Assembly: GCA_036654415.1 (NCBI GenBank)
Contig: JAVVSB010000011.1
Span: 1-43,629, forward strand
DNA from: Mucinivorans sp036654415
Lineage (GTDB): Bacteria > Bacteroidota > Bacteroidia > Bacteroidales > Rikenellaceae
DNA: 43,629 bases
Direction: 5' to 3'
Notes under the pieces: generated by a model
The model's database searches: none
What the model was told of the DNA's origin: nothing
The model's input: the letters and a program-made list of their open reading frames with translations, nothing else
Shown: positions 7,693-15,770 of the stretch, in pieces
How the letters are laid out: each line of letters starts with the position of its first letter
Position numbering within the stretch: position 1 is the stretch's first letter
Program-made: the position numbers and the translations under genes

Positions 7693-8729
7693 TAGAAAAA
7701 GTTGATTTACTACAATCGGTTCAGTACGGGGGGTGTTCGGCTAAAATTCCAGCCGCTCAGCTTGAAAGCCTACTTGGGAATATTCCGCTTTTAAAAAGTA
7801 ATAATATATTGGTAGATACCTCGACCCATGACGATGCAGGAGTATATCGTCTAAACGGGGAACAGGCTCTAATTGTCACTACCGATTTTTTTCCGCCCAT
7901 CTGTTCTGACCCCTTTGAATTTGGGCAAATTGCCGCCACCAATTCGTTGAGCGATGTATACGCCATGGGGGGCAAACCTCTGTTGGTATTAAATCTAAAT
8001 ATGTTTCCCTCGCAAACCATGCCCCTGAGTGCCTTACGTGAAATTATACTAGGCGGACAGGATAAAGTTAGCCAGGCTGGAGCATTCACCATGGGAGGCC
8101 ACACCATTGACGACAGTGGTGTGAAATACGGTCTTGCTGTGGTGGGCATAGTGCATCCCGATCATGTGATAAGCAACAGCGGGGCCAAGGCAGGTGATGT
8201 TTTAATCTTGACAAAAGCCCTAGGCTCTGGCGTTTTAGTGGCTGCACAACGAATGGGGATAGCCCCTGAACAGAGCTACCGAGAGGCCATTGAGGCCATG
8301 AAGTTGCTCAATGACCGTGGGGCTGAGTTGATGCAACAGTTTATAGTACGTGGAGCCACCGATATTACAGGTTTTGGATTGCTTGGCCATTTGCGTTCTA
8401 TGGCCTTGGCAAGTGGAGTCTCAATGGAGATAGATTCGACCAATGTACCCCTACTACCCAATGTAGCCGACTTGTTGGAAGATGGATGTGTGCCAAGTAG
8501 TGCCTTTAAAAACTTAGAATTTGTGGTCTCAGAAGTGGATTTTGCCAGCTGGCTTCCACTTAGTGGCAAAATGGCTCTGTGCGATGCGCAGACCTCGGGA
8601 GGATTGTTGATGAGTGTCCAAGAGTCAAAGGCTCCACAACTTTTAGAACTACTGCATGAGAAATATCCATCCAGCCGTGTGGTTGGACGTGTAGTGCCAC
8701 ATCAAGAGAAAGCCATATACGTAGTATAA
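7689..8729 (+). CDS. selD: Selenide, water dikinase (selenophosphate synthetase)
   Basis: Makes selenophosphate from selenide and ATP, the activated donor for MnmH (and for selenocysteine if present). The 346 residues have the usual length. The glycine-rich N-terminal loop has Cys16 and Lys19 in VQYGGCSAKIP, equivalent to catalytic Cys17/Lys20 of E. coli, so this is a cysteine form with no in-frame UGA. ATP/Mg-binding motifs include DDAGVYRL, FFPPICSDPFEFGQIAATNS, GGHTIDD and TDITGFGLLGHL. It is the last gene of the selenium operon (ATGA overlap with DUF3343), followed by a hairpin. No selA or selB is present in the window. Confidence 0.97.
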   Translation: MIEKVDLLQSVQYGGCSAKIPAAQLESLLGNIPLLKSNNILVDTSTHDDAGVYRLNGEQALIVTTDFFPPICSDPFEFGQIAATNSLSDVYAMGGKPLLVLNLNMFPSQTMPLSALREIILGGQDKVSQAGAFTMGGHTIDDSGVKYGLAVVGIVHPDHVISNSGAKAGDVLILTKALGSGVLVAAQRMGIAPEQSYREAIEAMKLLNDRGAELMQQFIVRGATDITGFGLLGHLRSMALASGVSMEIDSTNVPLLPNVADLLEDGCVPSSAFKNLEFVVSEVDFASWLPLSGKMALCDAQTSGGLLMSVQESKAPQLLELLHEKYPSSRVVGRVVPHQEKAIYVV

Positions 8730-8732
8730 CAA

Positions 8733-8766
8733 AAATGGCAGGACTCCGAAAAGAATCCTGCCATTT
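8733..8766. terminator. Intergenic hairpin between convergent selD and spt
   Basis: An 11-bp perfect inverted repeat: AAATGGCAGGA at 8733-8743 and TCCTGCCATTT at 8756-8766, with a 12-nt loop. The minus-strand transcript ends in five U, so it fits best as the terminator of the minus-strand gene. The plus-strand side has only three U but may still serve selD. Confidence 0.8.
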
Positions 8767-8785
8767 ACCAATATCAAATTTGACT

Positions 8786-10042
8786 CTATTCCGCCATTGA
8801 AGGCATCTCCTTTTGGTAATCACCAGCCAACAATTTAGTGCGACAGGCGCGGAAAGCCTCTAAGGTAAATTCAACATCTTCTAAGGTGTGTGCAGCCGTA
8901 GGAATGATACGCAAAATAATTTCGCCCTTAGGAATTACGGGATAAACTACCACCGAACAAAACAAATTGTGATTTTCACGTAAATCGGCAACCAAATTAG
9001 TGGCTTCATTGACCCCACCCTTCATATAAACAGGAGTTACAGGAGATAGGGTAACGCCTATGTCAAATCCACTATCACGGAACCCTTTTTGTAAAGCATT
9101 GACTATGGTCCACAGTTTTTCTTTGTATTCAGGGTGTGCTTTGATAAGTTCTAGACGTTTCATTGCCCCTATTACCATTGGCATTGGAAGTGCCTTGGCA
9201 TAAAGTTGCGAACGTAGGTTATAACGGAAATAGTTTACAATATCTTTATCAGCGGCAACAAAAGCACCGATACCTGCCATAGATTTAGCAAATGTAGAAA
9301 AGTGCACGTCTACACCATCTTGAACTCCAAAATGTTCTATTGTACCAGCTCCATGCTTACCCATTGTACCAAAACCGTGAGCGTCATCAACCAACAGACG
9401 AAAGTTAAAATCATTTTTCATGGCCACAATTTCGTCCAACTTACCCAAGTCACCCTTCATGCCAAACACGCCCTCGGTGATAACCAAAATACCACCACCT
9501 GTACCTTGTGCCCATTTGGTTGCGCGTTCAAGCTGCAAACGCAAGTTGGCCATATTGTTGTGGGGGTAGACAAAGCGCTTACCACCCTTGCCCTTGTGAA
9601 TCATCAGACCATCAATAATACAGGCATGAGCCTCGCTATCATAAACAATAACATCTTTGGCTGTGGCCAATGAATCAATGATAGATACCATACCTTGGTA
9701 ACCGAAGTTCAATAAAAAAGCATCTGGCTTGCCCACAAAGGCAGCCAATTTACGTTCCAGCTCTTCGTGATACTTGGTCTGTCCACTCATCATACGTGCC
9801 CCCATTGGGGCGGCCATACCAAAGTCACGAGCACCAATGGCATCAGCCTCCAAGACCTCAGGATGCGAAGCCAGGCCCAAATAGTTGTTTAAACTCCAGT
9901 TAAGCATCATTTTCCCGCGGAAATACATACGAGGTCCTACAGGTCCCTCTAACTTTGGAAATGAAAAATAGCCGTGGCTGTAATTGATGTATTGACCAAT
10001 TGGGCCGCCACCGGTTTCCTTAATTCTAGCAAAAATATCCAC
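8786..10042 (-). CDS. spt: Alpha-oxoamine synthase, probable serine palmitoyltransferase
   Basis: PLP enzyme of the KBL/BioF/SPT family, 418 residues. In Bacteroidota close relatives condense serine with an acyl-CoA as the first step of sphingolipid synthesis. Visible motifs are NWSLNNYLGLASHPEV, GARMMSGQTKYHEELE, the PLP-stacking region around DSEAHACIIDG, DDAHGFGTMG (Asp219/220, His222) and Lys253 in STFAKSMAGIGAF. The N-terminus (about 40 residues before NWSLNNYLG) and the YPVIPKGEIILRIIPTAAH ending resemble the flavobacterial SPT-like group more than Kbl or BioF. The start codon is GTG at 10042; no in-frame ATG gives the conserved N-terminus. It is a single-gene unit with its own -7 box. 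2-amino-3-ketobutyrate CoA ligase is the main alternative. Confidence 0.8.
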   Translation of the reverse strand: MDIFARIKETGGGPIGQYINYSHGYFSFPKLEGPVGPRMYFRGKMMLNWSLNNYLGLASHPEVLEADAIGARDFGMAAPMGARMMSGQTKYHEELERKLAAFVGKPDAFLLNFGYQGMVSIIDSLATAKDVIVYDSEAHACIIDGLMIHKGKGGKRFVYPHNNMANLRLQLERATKWAQGTGGGILVITEGVFGMKGDLGKLDEIVAMKNDFNFRLLVDDAHGFGTMGKHGAGTIEHFGVQDGVDVHFSTFAKSMAGIGAFVAADKDIVNYFRYNLRSQLYAKALPMPMVIGAMKRLELIKAHPEYKEKLWTIVNALQKGFRDSGFDIGVTLSPVTPVYMKGGVNEATNLVADLRENHNLFCSVVVYPVIPKGEIILRIIPTAAHTLEDVEFTLEAFRACRTKLLAGDYQKEMPSMAE

Positions 10043-10073
10043 TTTTACAAAATTTATATGGTTAAACTTGGCG

Positions 10074-10081
10074 CAAAGTTA
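10074..10081 (-). promoter_or_regulatory. -7 element upstream of spt
   Basis: The minus strand reads TAACTTTG, a match to TAnnTTTG, about 32 nt upstream of the GTG start. The -33 position (about 10101-10104) reads TCTG, a weak match. Confidence 0.45.
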
Positions 10082-10114
10082 ACTCAAAAAAATTAGAAAT
10101 CAGAATAAATTATC

Positions 10115-10122
10115 TATCTTTG
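10115..10122 (+). promoter_or_regulatory. -7 element of the bamD operon promoter
   Basis: TATCTTTG matches the Bacteroidota -7 box. The -33 position is TTAG at 10093-10096, a partial match at 18-nt spacing. Transcription would start near 10126, leaving a leader of about 31 nt before bamD. Confidence 0.5.
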
Positions 10123-10156
10123 TCGTTTAGAAACATATATCACATATCTATTTTTT

Positions 10157-11335
10157 ATGATAAACTCAAAGCATTTACTGCTTATTCTAATGATTTGTGG
10201 CACCACGTTACTGGGGTCTTGTAGCAAATTTAACGCCTTGCTCAAGAGCGATGATGTGAATGCAAAATATGACGAAGCAATGCGTCTATATCATGCCAAA
10301 AAATACAATAAATCAGCGGCTTTATGCGACAATATAATGCCCAATATTGTGGGCACAGTTCGTGAGGATACAGTCCTATTTTTTATGGGTAAGGCATATT
10401 ATAATATGCGCGATTACGCCATGGCTGGCGAGGCAATGAACGCCTACCGCGACCGTTTTACCCGCTCTGGTTTTACCGAAGAGGCTGAGTTCCTCTATGC
10501 TATGAGTTTTTATAAGCTTTCTGGCTTGCCAGAAAACGACCAAGCCGATACACATAAGGCCATTATAGCCTTTAATGAATACCTCAATCGTTACCCCAAT
10601 AGCATACAGGTGGACTATATCCACGGTTTGATAGGTGAACTGACCGAAAAATTATACTATAAAACCTACATTAACGCAGCCATGTACCATAAATGGGGAC
10701 GCTATAACGGTGCCATAACTTCACTCCTTTCGGCCATAAAAACCAATCCCGAAATTCCCTATCGAGAGGAGATGACCTACCTTATCTGTAAATCATGGTT
10801 CGATTATGCCCAAAATAGTATTTTGGCTCGCCAGTTAGACCGCTATCTAAAAACCATTGATGCCTACTACAACTTCATCACGCAATATCCTGACAACAAA
10901 CAATTCCGTAAGGATTTGGACAAAATGTATGCACAGGCAAAAGAGTTTACCGACAAATACGGTGTCCGTTCGATGGCAGCTCAGGAAAATATGACATCCA
11001 TTAACGCCCACCGCGATAATATAGCCCAGGCACGTGAGGCTCTCTTCTCGGTGACAACTAAAAAAGACCGCGATGTCTTGAATGCAAAAATAAAGAGCGA
11101 AAAGGTAGCCATTGTGGCTAAAAAGGCCGAGGCTCATAAAGCTAAAAAAGCAGCCAAAGTTGAGGATAAACTTAAAAAAGAGCGGACAGATAAGACCGCG
11201 GACGAGGTTAAAATTTCTAAAAAGACAAAACTAACCGAGGCCCCAAATGCTCAAAAAAAAGCCAAACAGGAGAAGAAAAAAATAGCTACTCCAAAGCGCA
11301 CAAAAATTTCTAAATCAGAGAAATCTGTGCAGTAA
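10157..11335 (+). CDS. bamD: Outer-membrane assembly lipoprotein BamD with lysine-rich C-terminal tail
   Basis: TPR-type lipoprotein of the BAM beta-barrel assembly complex, acting at the periplasmic face of the outer membrane. A signal peptide ends in lipobox LGSC with Cys22 as the lipidated residue. The helical repeats follow: KYDEAMRLYHAKKYNKSAAL, then FMGKAYYNMRDYAMAGEAM, then SIQVDYIHGL. The 392 residues exceed the usual ~265-290. The excess is a tail of about 85 residues (roughly 305-392) rich in Lys, Ala and Glu, predicted helical then disordered, ending in basic KKIATPKRTKISKSEK. The tail stays in frame to the stop and shows no sign of a frameshift. First gene of bamD-rpoZ-coaBC-recN. 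Confidence 0.88.
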   Translation: MINSKHLLLILMICGTTLLGSCSKFNALLKSDDVNAKYDEAMRLYHAKKYNKSAALCDNIMPNIVGTVREDTVLFFMGKAYYNMRDYAMAGEAMNAYRDRFTRSGFTEEAEFLYAMSFYKLSGLPENDQADTHKAIIAFNEYLNRYPNSIQVDYIHGLIGELTEKLYYKTYINAAMYHKWGRYNGAITSLLSAIKTNPEIPYREEMTYLICKSWFDYAQNSILARQLDRYLKTIDAYYNFITQYPDNKQFRKDLDKMYAQAKEFTDKYGVRSMAAQENMTSINAHRDNIAQAREALFSVTTKKDRDVLNAKIKSEKVAIVAKKAEAHKAKKAAKVEDKLKKERTDKTADEVKISKKTKLTEAPNAQKKAKQEKKKIATPKRTKISKSEKSVQ

Positions 11336-11368
11336 CACGTTTTGAGAAAAAGATAAAAACATACTATA

Positions 11369-11698
11369 ATGGAAACAAAAAAGAACATCCCAACCAATAC
11401 CATTACCCGTACACTTCGTCAAATTGACCAACCAACAGGTAATATTTACGAGAGCGTAACGATTATATCGCGTCGTGCCAACCAAATTTCTTCTGAATTG
11501 AAGACGGAACTTGCTGGCAAGTTGCAAGAATTTGCTGGATTATCAGATAATCTTGAAGAGACTTTTGAAAATCGCGAACAAATTGAACTCTCGCGTATGT
11601 ACGAACGCCTTCCTAAAGCTACCATAGTAGCCACCGAGGAGTTCTTGGCTGGCGAACTTGTAGCCAAACATACCAACGAACCTGCAGCTCAGAAATAG
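11369..11698 (+). CDS. rpoZ: RNA polymerase omega subunit, Bacteroidota type
   Basis: Protein of 109 residues of the Bacteroidetes omega/Rpb6-like family, which helps assemble and stabilise RNA polymerase. Recognised by NIYESVTIISRRANQISSEL (about residues 26-45), where the conserved RRANQI-type helix contacts beta-prime, by the acidic segment after it, and by position between bamD and coaBC, a phylum-typical order. The gaps are 33 nt upstream and 7 nt downstream. Confidence 0.85.
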   Translation: METKKNIPTNTITRTLRQIDQPTGNIYESVTIISRRANQISSELKTELAGKLQEFAGLSDNLEETFENREQIELSRMYERLPKATIVATEEFLAGELVAKHTNEPAAQK

Positions 11699-11705
11699 TT
11701 GAATT

Positions 11706-12878
11706 ATGAAGGTGCTGCTGGCTGTTACTGGAGGTATAGCTGCCTATAAGGCAGCCTTATTAGTACGCCTTTTGGTCAAATCTGGCCATCAAGTAAGAGT
11801 TATAATGACTCGTTCGGCTAAAGATTTTATCACTCCATTAACCTTAGCCACATTGAGTGGTAACCCTATTGTGGTTGAAAACTTTGACCCCGAAAATGGG
11901 GCATGGAATTCTCATATATCCCTTGGAGAGTGGGCCGATGTGATGCTTATTGCCCCAGCTACAGCCAATACGCTGGCCAAAATGGCCGCTGGTATTGCTG
12001 ATAATTTATTGCTCTGCACCTACCTCTCGGCACGGTGTCCAGTGTGGGTGGTTCCAGCCATGGATTTGGAGATGTACGCCCACAAAACCACTCAAGAAAA
12101 TCTGTCAAAATTACGTGCAACAGGGGTTCGTATTATTGAACCAGATGAGGGCTTTTTGGCCAGTGGTCTTATTGGTCGTGGACGTATGGCCGAGCCCGAA
12201 GAGATTCTGAAGTCTCTTTTTACTGAGGGTGATATGAGCGGACATAAGGTACTCATTACAGCTGGAGGAACTATTGAAATGATTGACCCAGTGCGTTTTA
12301 TAAGCAATTTTTCTAGTGGTAAGATGGGCTTTGCCTTGGCCGAAGAGTTGCTATCTCGTGGGGCTGAGGTGACCATGGTGGTGGCAAACCACACTGTTCA
12401 AACAGTGAACGTTGGCATTAAGCAAATTAAAGCCCTCAGTGCCAATGCAATGTTAGAGGCAGTATCCAAAAATTTTGTGTATAATGATATTGTTATTTTT
12501 GCCGCTGCAGTTGCTGACTACACACCCGCTAAGACGGCCGAGCATAAGATTAAACACTCGAATACGGCCATGAATATAGAACTCCAACCAACAGTAGATA
12601 TTGCCAAAAAGATGTGCCAAAATAAAAGCAATAGCCAATTCTGTATTGGTTTTGCGCTCGAAAGTCAGGATGGTATTAGCGCGGCACATATCAAACTGAA
12701 AAGTAAAAATCTTGATGCCATTGTGCTCAACTCTTTAGAAGATAAGGGGGCTGGCTTTGGGGGCGACACCAACAAAATTACCATTATAGACACTCTGCAC
12801 GAGCAGTGTTTTGAACTTAAAAGTAAGCGCGAAGTGGCTCGTGATATCGTAGATTATATCGCATCTAAGAAATGCTAA
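11706..12878 (+). CDS. coaBC: Phosphopantothenoylcysteine decarboxylase / phosphopantothenate-cysteine ligase
   Basis: Bifunctional coenzyme A enzyme, 390 residues. The N-terminal flavin-dependent CoaC domain (about 1-180) shows VTGGIAAYKAALLVR, HISLGEWADVMLIAPATAN (with the catalytic His) and PAMDLEMY; the usual PAMN of enterobacteria is PAMD here, which I believe is common in this phylum. The C-terminal CoaB domain has ITAGGTIEMIDPVRFISNFS, SSGKMGFALAEE, FAAAVADYTP and the lysine-containing KIKHSNTAMNIELQPTVDI. Its stop overlaps recN by 7 nt. The small gene for a DUF4835 protein that often lies between coaBC and recN in this phylum is absent. Confidence 0.96.
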   Translation: MKVLLAVTGGIAAYKAALLVRLLVKSGHQVRVIMTRSAKDFITPLTLATLSGNPIVVENFDPENGAWNSHISLGEWADVMLIAPATANTLAKMAAGIADNLLLCTYLSARCPVWVVPAMDLEMYAHKTTQENLSKLRATGVRIIEPDEGFLASGLIGRGRMAEPEEILKSLFTEGDMSGHKVLITAGGTIEMIDPVRFISNFSSGKMGFALAEELLSRGAEVTMVVANHTVQTVNVGIKQIKALSANAMLEAVSKNFVYNDIVIFAAAVADYTPAKTAEHKIKHSNTAMNIELQPTVDIAKKMCQNKSNSQFCIGFALESQDGISAAHIKLKSKNLDAIVLNSLEDKGAGFGGDTNKITIIDTLHEQCFELKSKREVARDIVDYIASKKC

Positions 12879-14515
12879 AGCAGTTAACCATACGCAATTA
12901 CGCTATTATCGAAAATCTTGAAATAGAGTTTGATAAAGGGCTTAACATTATTACTGGTGAAACAGGAGCTGGCAAATCTATTTTGCTTGGCGCCTTGGGG
13001 TTGCTTTCGGGGGCAAAAGTCGAAAGCGGGGTAGTGGGCGAAAGCTCGAAACCATGTTTGGTCGAGGGTGTATTTACGACACAGGGCTATGGACTGGAAG
13101 AATTTTTTGAGGCCAATGACCTCGATTTTGCCACTGAAATTACCATAAGACGAGTGATTAATGGTGGTAAATCACGAGCTTATATAGATGAACAACCAAT
13201 TAATATAAGTCTACTTAAAGAGCTAAGTGACAAACTAATAGATATACATTCTCAACATCAGAGTCTACTGCTTTCCCACGTTGATTTTCAGACCCGTATT
13301 TTGGATGCTGTGAGTTTAAGTCTCACCGAAGTTGAACTCTATCGACAACAATACAAGGAACTCAAAAATCGTCAAAATGAGTTGGCTCGTTTGCAAGAGA
13401 GGTCAGCCGAAACTTCTAAACGCCGAGACTATCTTCAATACCAATTAGATGAACTTTTGGAGGCTAATCTCGAAAGTGGCCAAAGTGAAACAATGGAGGC
13501 AGAACTCCATGCGCTCACACACGCAGAAGAGATTGCCCAGGGGCTAAATTTTGCCACACAAGCTCTTGACAATGACGAGAGTGGCATACTCTCTTCTCTC
13601 AAAACTACCATCGGTCAGCTACAACATATTAAAGAACATATAGCCCCAGTGCAAGAGCTATGTGTAAGATTAAACACATGTTATCTGGAGCTTAAAGATA
13701 TCTCCTGTGAGGCCGCCTCGTTGCTGGAGAATGTGGCTATCAACCCAACCAGAGCCCAATGGATAGAAGAACGCTTAGGAACAATCTATTCACTTTGTCG
13801 TAAGCATAACCTCAAAAACGACACCGAATTATTAAACTTTGCTCGTCAGATTGACAGCGAATTACTCGAGTTATCTGACTCAGATGAACATATAGAGAAA
13901 CTCAAGGCACATATCAACGAACTAGAATCATCAGCTACAAAATTAGCTGCTGTCATTGACTGTCGCCGTCGCGAAACAGCACCAACAATTGAGCACCACA
14001 CACAGAATACTTTAGCAGAATTAGGTATTAAGAATGCCGTTTTTAGGATTGAAATCAGTGATACTGAACGACTAACTCCAACTGGCAAAAATGGAATTCG
14101 TTTCCTGTTTTCAGCCAACGAGGGCATGGCTCCACAAAATATTGAGCAGGTTGCATCGGGAGGTGAAATTTCGCGTCTGATGCTCTCCCTCAAAGGGTTG
14201 GTATCAAAAAGCGTGCAACTACCTACCATTATCTTTGACGAGATTGACACTGGTGTGAGTGGCTCGGTAGCCGACTATATGGGGCGTATTATCTGGAATA
14301 TGAGCTCTACTATGCAGGTCATAAACATCACCCATCTGCCTCAGGTAGCCAGCAAAGGTAACCACCACTTTTTTGTCTACAAAAATAAAGGTACCCACAT
14401 CAAAAAACTCACTCCGCAAGAGCGTTTAGAGCACATTGCATCCATGCTTAGTGGTAGCGAGGTGACTGATGCTGCACGAGCTCAGGCTGCCGCACTACTC
14501 TCTGATAAGGAGTAG
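12872..14515 (+). CDS. recN: DNA repair protein RecN
   Basis: SMC-like ATPase acting at double-strand breaks, 547 residues. Walker A GETGAGKSILLGALG is at about residues 29-43. A central coiled-coil stretch runs roughly through residues 150-370. The ABC signature VASGGEISRLMLSLKGLV is followed by Walker B PTIIFDEIDTGVSGSVADY and the His switch INITHLPQVASKGNHHFFV. It begins 7 nt before the end of coaBC and is the last gene of the operon. Its stop is 2 nt from the stop of a convergent gene, with no terminator in between. Confidence 0.97.
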   Translation: MLKQLTIRNYAIIENLEIEFDKGLNIITGETGAGKSILLGALGLLSGAKVESGVVGESSKPCLVEGVFTTQGYGLEEFFEANDLDFATEITIRRVINGGKSRAYIDEQPINISLLKELSDKLIDIHSQHQSLLLSHVDFQTRILDAVSLSLTEVELYRQQYKELKNRQNELARLQERSAETSKRRDYLQYQLDELLEANLESGQSETMEAELHALTHAEEIAQGLNFATQALDNDESGILSSLKTTIGQLQHIKEHIAPVQELCVRLNTCYLELKDISCEAASLLENVAINPTRAQWIEERLGTIYSLCRKHNLKNDTELLNFARQIDSELLELSDSDEHIEKLKAHINELESSATKLAAVIDCRRRETAPTIEHHTQNTLAELGIKNAVFRIEISDTERLTPTGKNGIRFLFSANEGMAPQNIEQVASGGEISRLMLSLKGLVSKSVQLPTIIFDEIDTGVSGSVADYMGRIIWNMSSTMQVINITHLPQVASKGNHHFFVYKNKGTHIKKLTPQERLEHIASMLSGSEVTDAARAQAAALLSDKE

Positions 14516-14517
14516 TA

Positions 14518-14946
14518 TTATTTCAACACTTCGACAATATTCTTCTTAGCCGTAGCCTCATCCAAGGCACCACGTGTAATAAGTAGCTTGGGACCTATTT
14601 CGGGTATAAACACCACTGTTGGGGCATCTTTACTGTCGGCACTAAAAAAAACAGACAACTCACGCTGACGTGCTATATCAACCTTATAAAATAAAGCCTT
14701 ATGGCTATACTCCTTAGAAAGTTTCTCAAGCATAGTCTCCACTGTTTGACTCACCACCGAGTTATCGTAAAAGATGATTACACACGGCTGAGCCCCTAAA
14801 TATTTCCAAGTGCGACTATTGTCACAATCCCACACAAGTCTGGTGAAGGTATCTTTGGTTAAATCAATTAGCCCCTGAGCCTGAACTTTGGTGGCCGACA
14901 GAGCCAAGCTAACCACTGCCATTAACACTATTACAAAACGTTTCAT
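14518..14946 (-). CDS. Exported thioredoxin-fold protein lacking the CXXC motif
   Basis: 142 residues with a clear signal peptide (MKRFVIVLMAVVSLALSATK, cleavage near VQAQ), so periplasmic. The mature part fits a thioredoxin fold: QPCVIIFYDNSVVSQTVETM where a WCGPC loop would follow the FY strand, then FYKVDIARQRELSVFFSA and DAPTVVFIPEIGPKLLITRG with the cis-Pro-like 'APT'. The CXXC pair is replaced by DNSVVS. The two mature cysteines (in WDCDNS and QPCV) are not placed as a redox pair. A binding or chaperone role is more likely than disulfide exchange; function unknown. It starts just after the hairpin behind dapB. Confidence 0.65.
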   Translation of the reverse strand: MKRFVIVLMAVVSLALSATKVQAQGLIDLTKDTFTRLVWDCDNSRTWKYLGAQPCVIIFYDNSVVSQTVETMLEKLSKEYSHKALFYKVDIARQRELSVFFSADSKDAPTVVFIPEIGPKLLITRGALDEATAKKNIVEVLK

Positions 14947-14968
14947 TGCTTATATTTTTTGCCAGAAA

Positions 14969-14993
14969 AGACCGTTATTTTTAATAACGGTCT
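14969..14993 (-). terminator. Terminator after dapB
   Basis: Perfect 11-bp stem: AGACCGTTATT at 14969-14979 and AATAACGGTCT at 14983-14993, with a 3-nt loop. The minus-strand transcript continues with UUUU. It closes the cvfB-purA-dapB operon, and the next minus-strand ATG lies 22 nt downstream. Confidence 0.85.
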
Positions 14994-15050
14994 CTCATTA
15001 TGAAAACTTCGCCCTAAACATAACTTTTGACGAAGGTAATAAAAAAAATC

Positions 15051-15770
15051 CTAATTTTCAAAAAGCAAGTCATCCATACCAAAAACGCCTTTACGCCCAA
15101 TTAAAAATTCGGCAGCCAACACAGCCCCAACGGCAAAACCTGCACGACTTTTGGCTGTGTGTTCCATAACTATAGAATCGACCTCGCTCTCCCACACAAC
15201 TGTATGAGTTCCAGGCACTACACTACGTCGTTGAGCCGTCACTTCCAAAATGTCGGCCTGAGTTGTAGCCCCAAGATACCACTCTTTTTTACGTTTACAC
15301 CCCGATAAAATACCCTCAGCTAAAGTGATGGCTGTACCACTGGGGGCATCTTTTTTCTGAGTGTGGTGCACCTCATTAAGTGTTACATCATATTCCGTAA
15401 AACGGTTCATAAGCTTGGCTAAAGAGGCATTGATTTTAAAAAACAAATTTACCCCCACACTATAATTACTTGCATAAAAAAAAGCTCCATTATTCTTTTT
15501 ACACACCTCCACCACCTCTGGTAATTTCTCTATCCAAGCCGTGGTGCCACAAACCACTCTAACGCCAGCCTCAAGAGAGGCTATAATATTATTAAAGGCC
15601 GTTATAGGGGTCGAAAATTCGATAGCCACATCTGCCTTTTTAAGGTTTACGGCTGTCAAATCATTAGCATTATCTTTATCTATTACTAGCACAATCTCGT
15701 GCCCACGGGAGATGAGTATTTTTTCAATCTCGTGCCCCATTTTTCCGTATCCCAGTAGTGCTACTTTCAT
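15051..15770 (-). CDS. dapB: 4-hydroxy-tetrahydrodipicolinate reductase
   Basis: Reduces the DapA product in lysine/diaminopimelate synthesis, which supplies cell-wall meso-DAP. The 239 residues match the short Bacteroidota form (E. coli 273). Nucleotide-binding loop LGYGKMGHEI (residues 6-15), VCGTTAW (73-79), and the signature EVHHTQKKDAPSGTA (residues 133-147) with His135/His136 and Lys140 as substrate and catalytic residues. Its start overlaps the purA stop (ATGA), so the two are translationally coupled. A strong terminator follows. Confidence 0.95.
   Translation of the reverse strand: MKVALLGYGKMGHEIEKILISRGHEIVLVIDKDNANDLTAVNLKKADVAIEFSTPITAFNNIIASLEAGVRVVCGTTAWIEKLPEVVEVCKKNNGAFFYASNYSVGVNLFFKINASLAKLMNRFTEYDVTLNEVHHTQKKDAPSGTAITLAEGILSGCKRKKEWYLGATTQADILEVTAQRRSVVPGTHTVVWESEVDSIVMEHTAKSRAGFAVGAVLAAEFLIGRKGVFGMDDLLFEN

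Noticed and set aside
7689..8729. SelD as a selenoprotein (Sec at the catalytic position)
   Set aside because: The catalytic position is an ordinary Cys codon and the frame contains no internal TGA.
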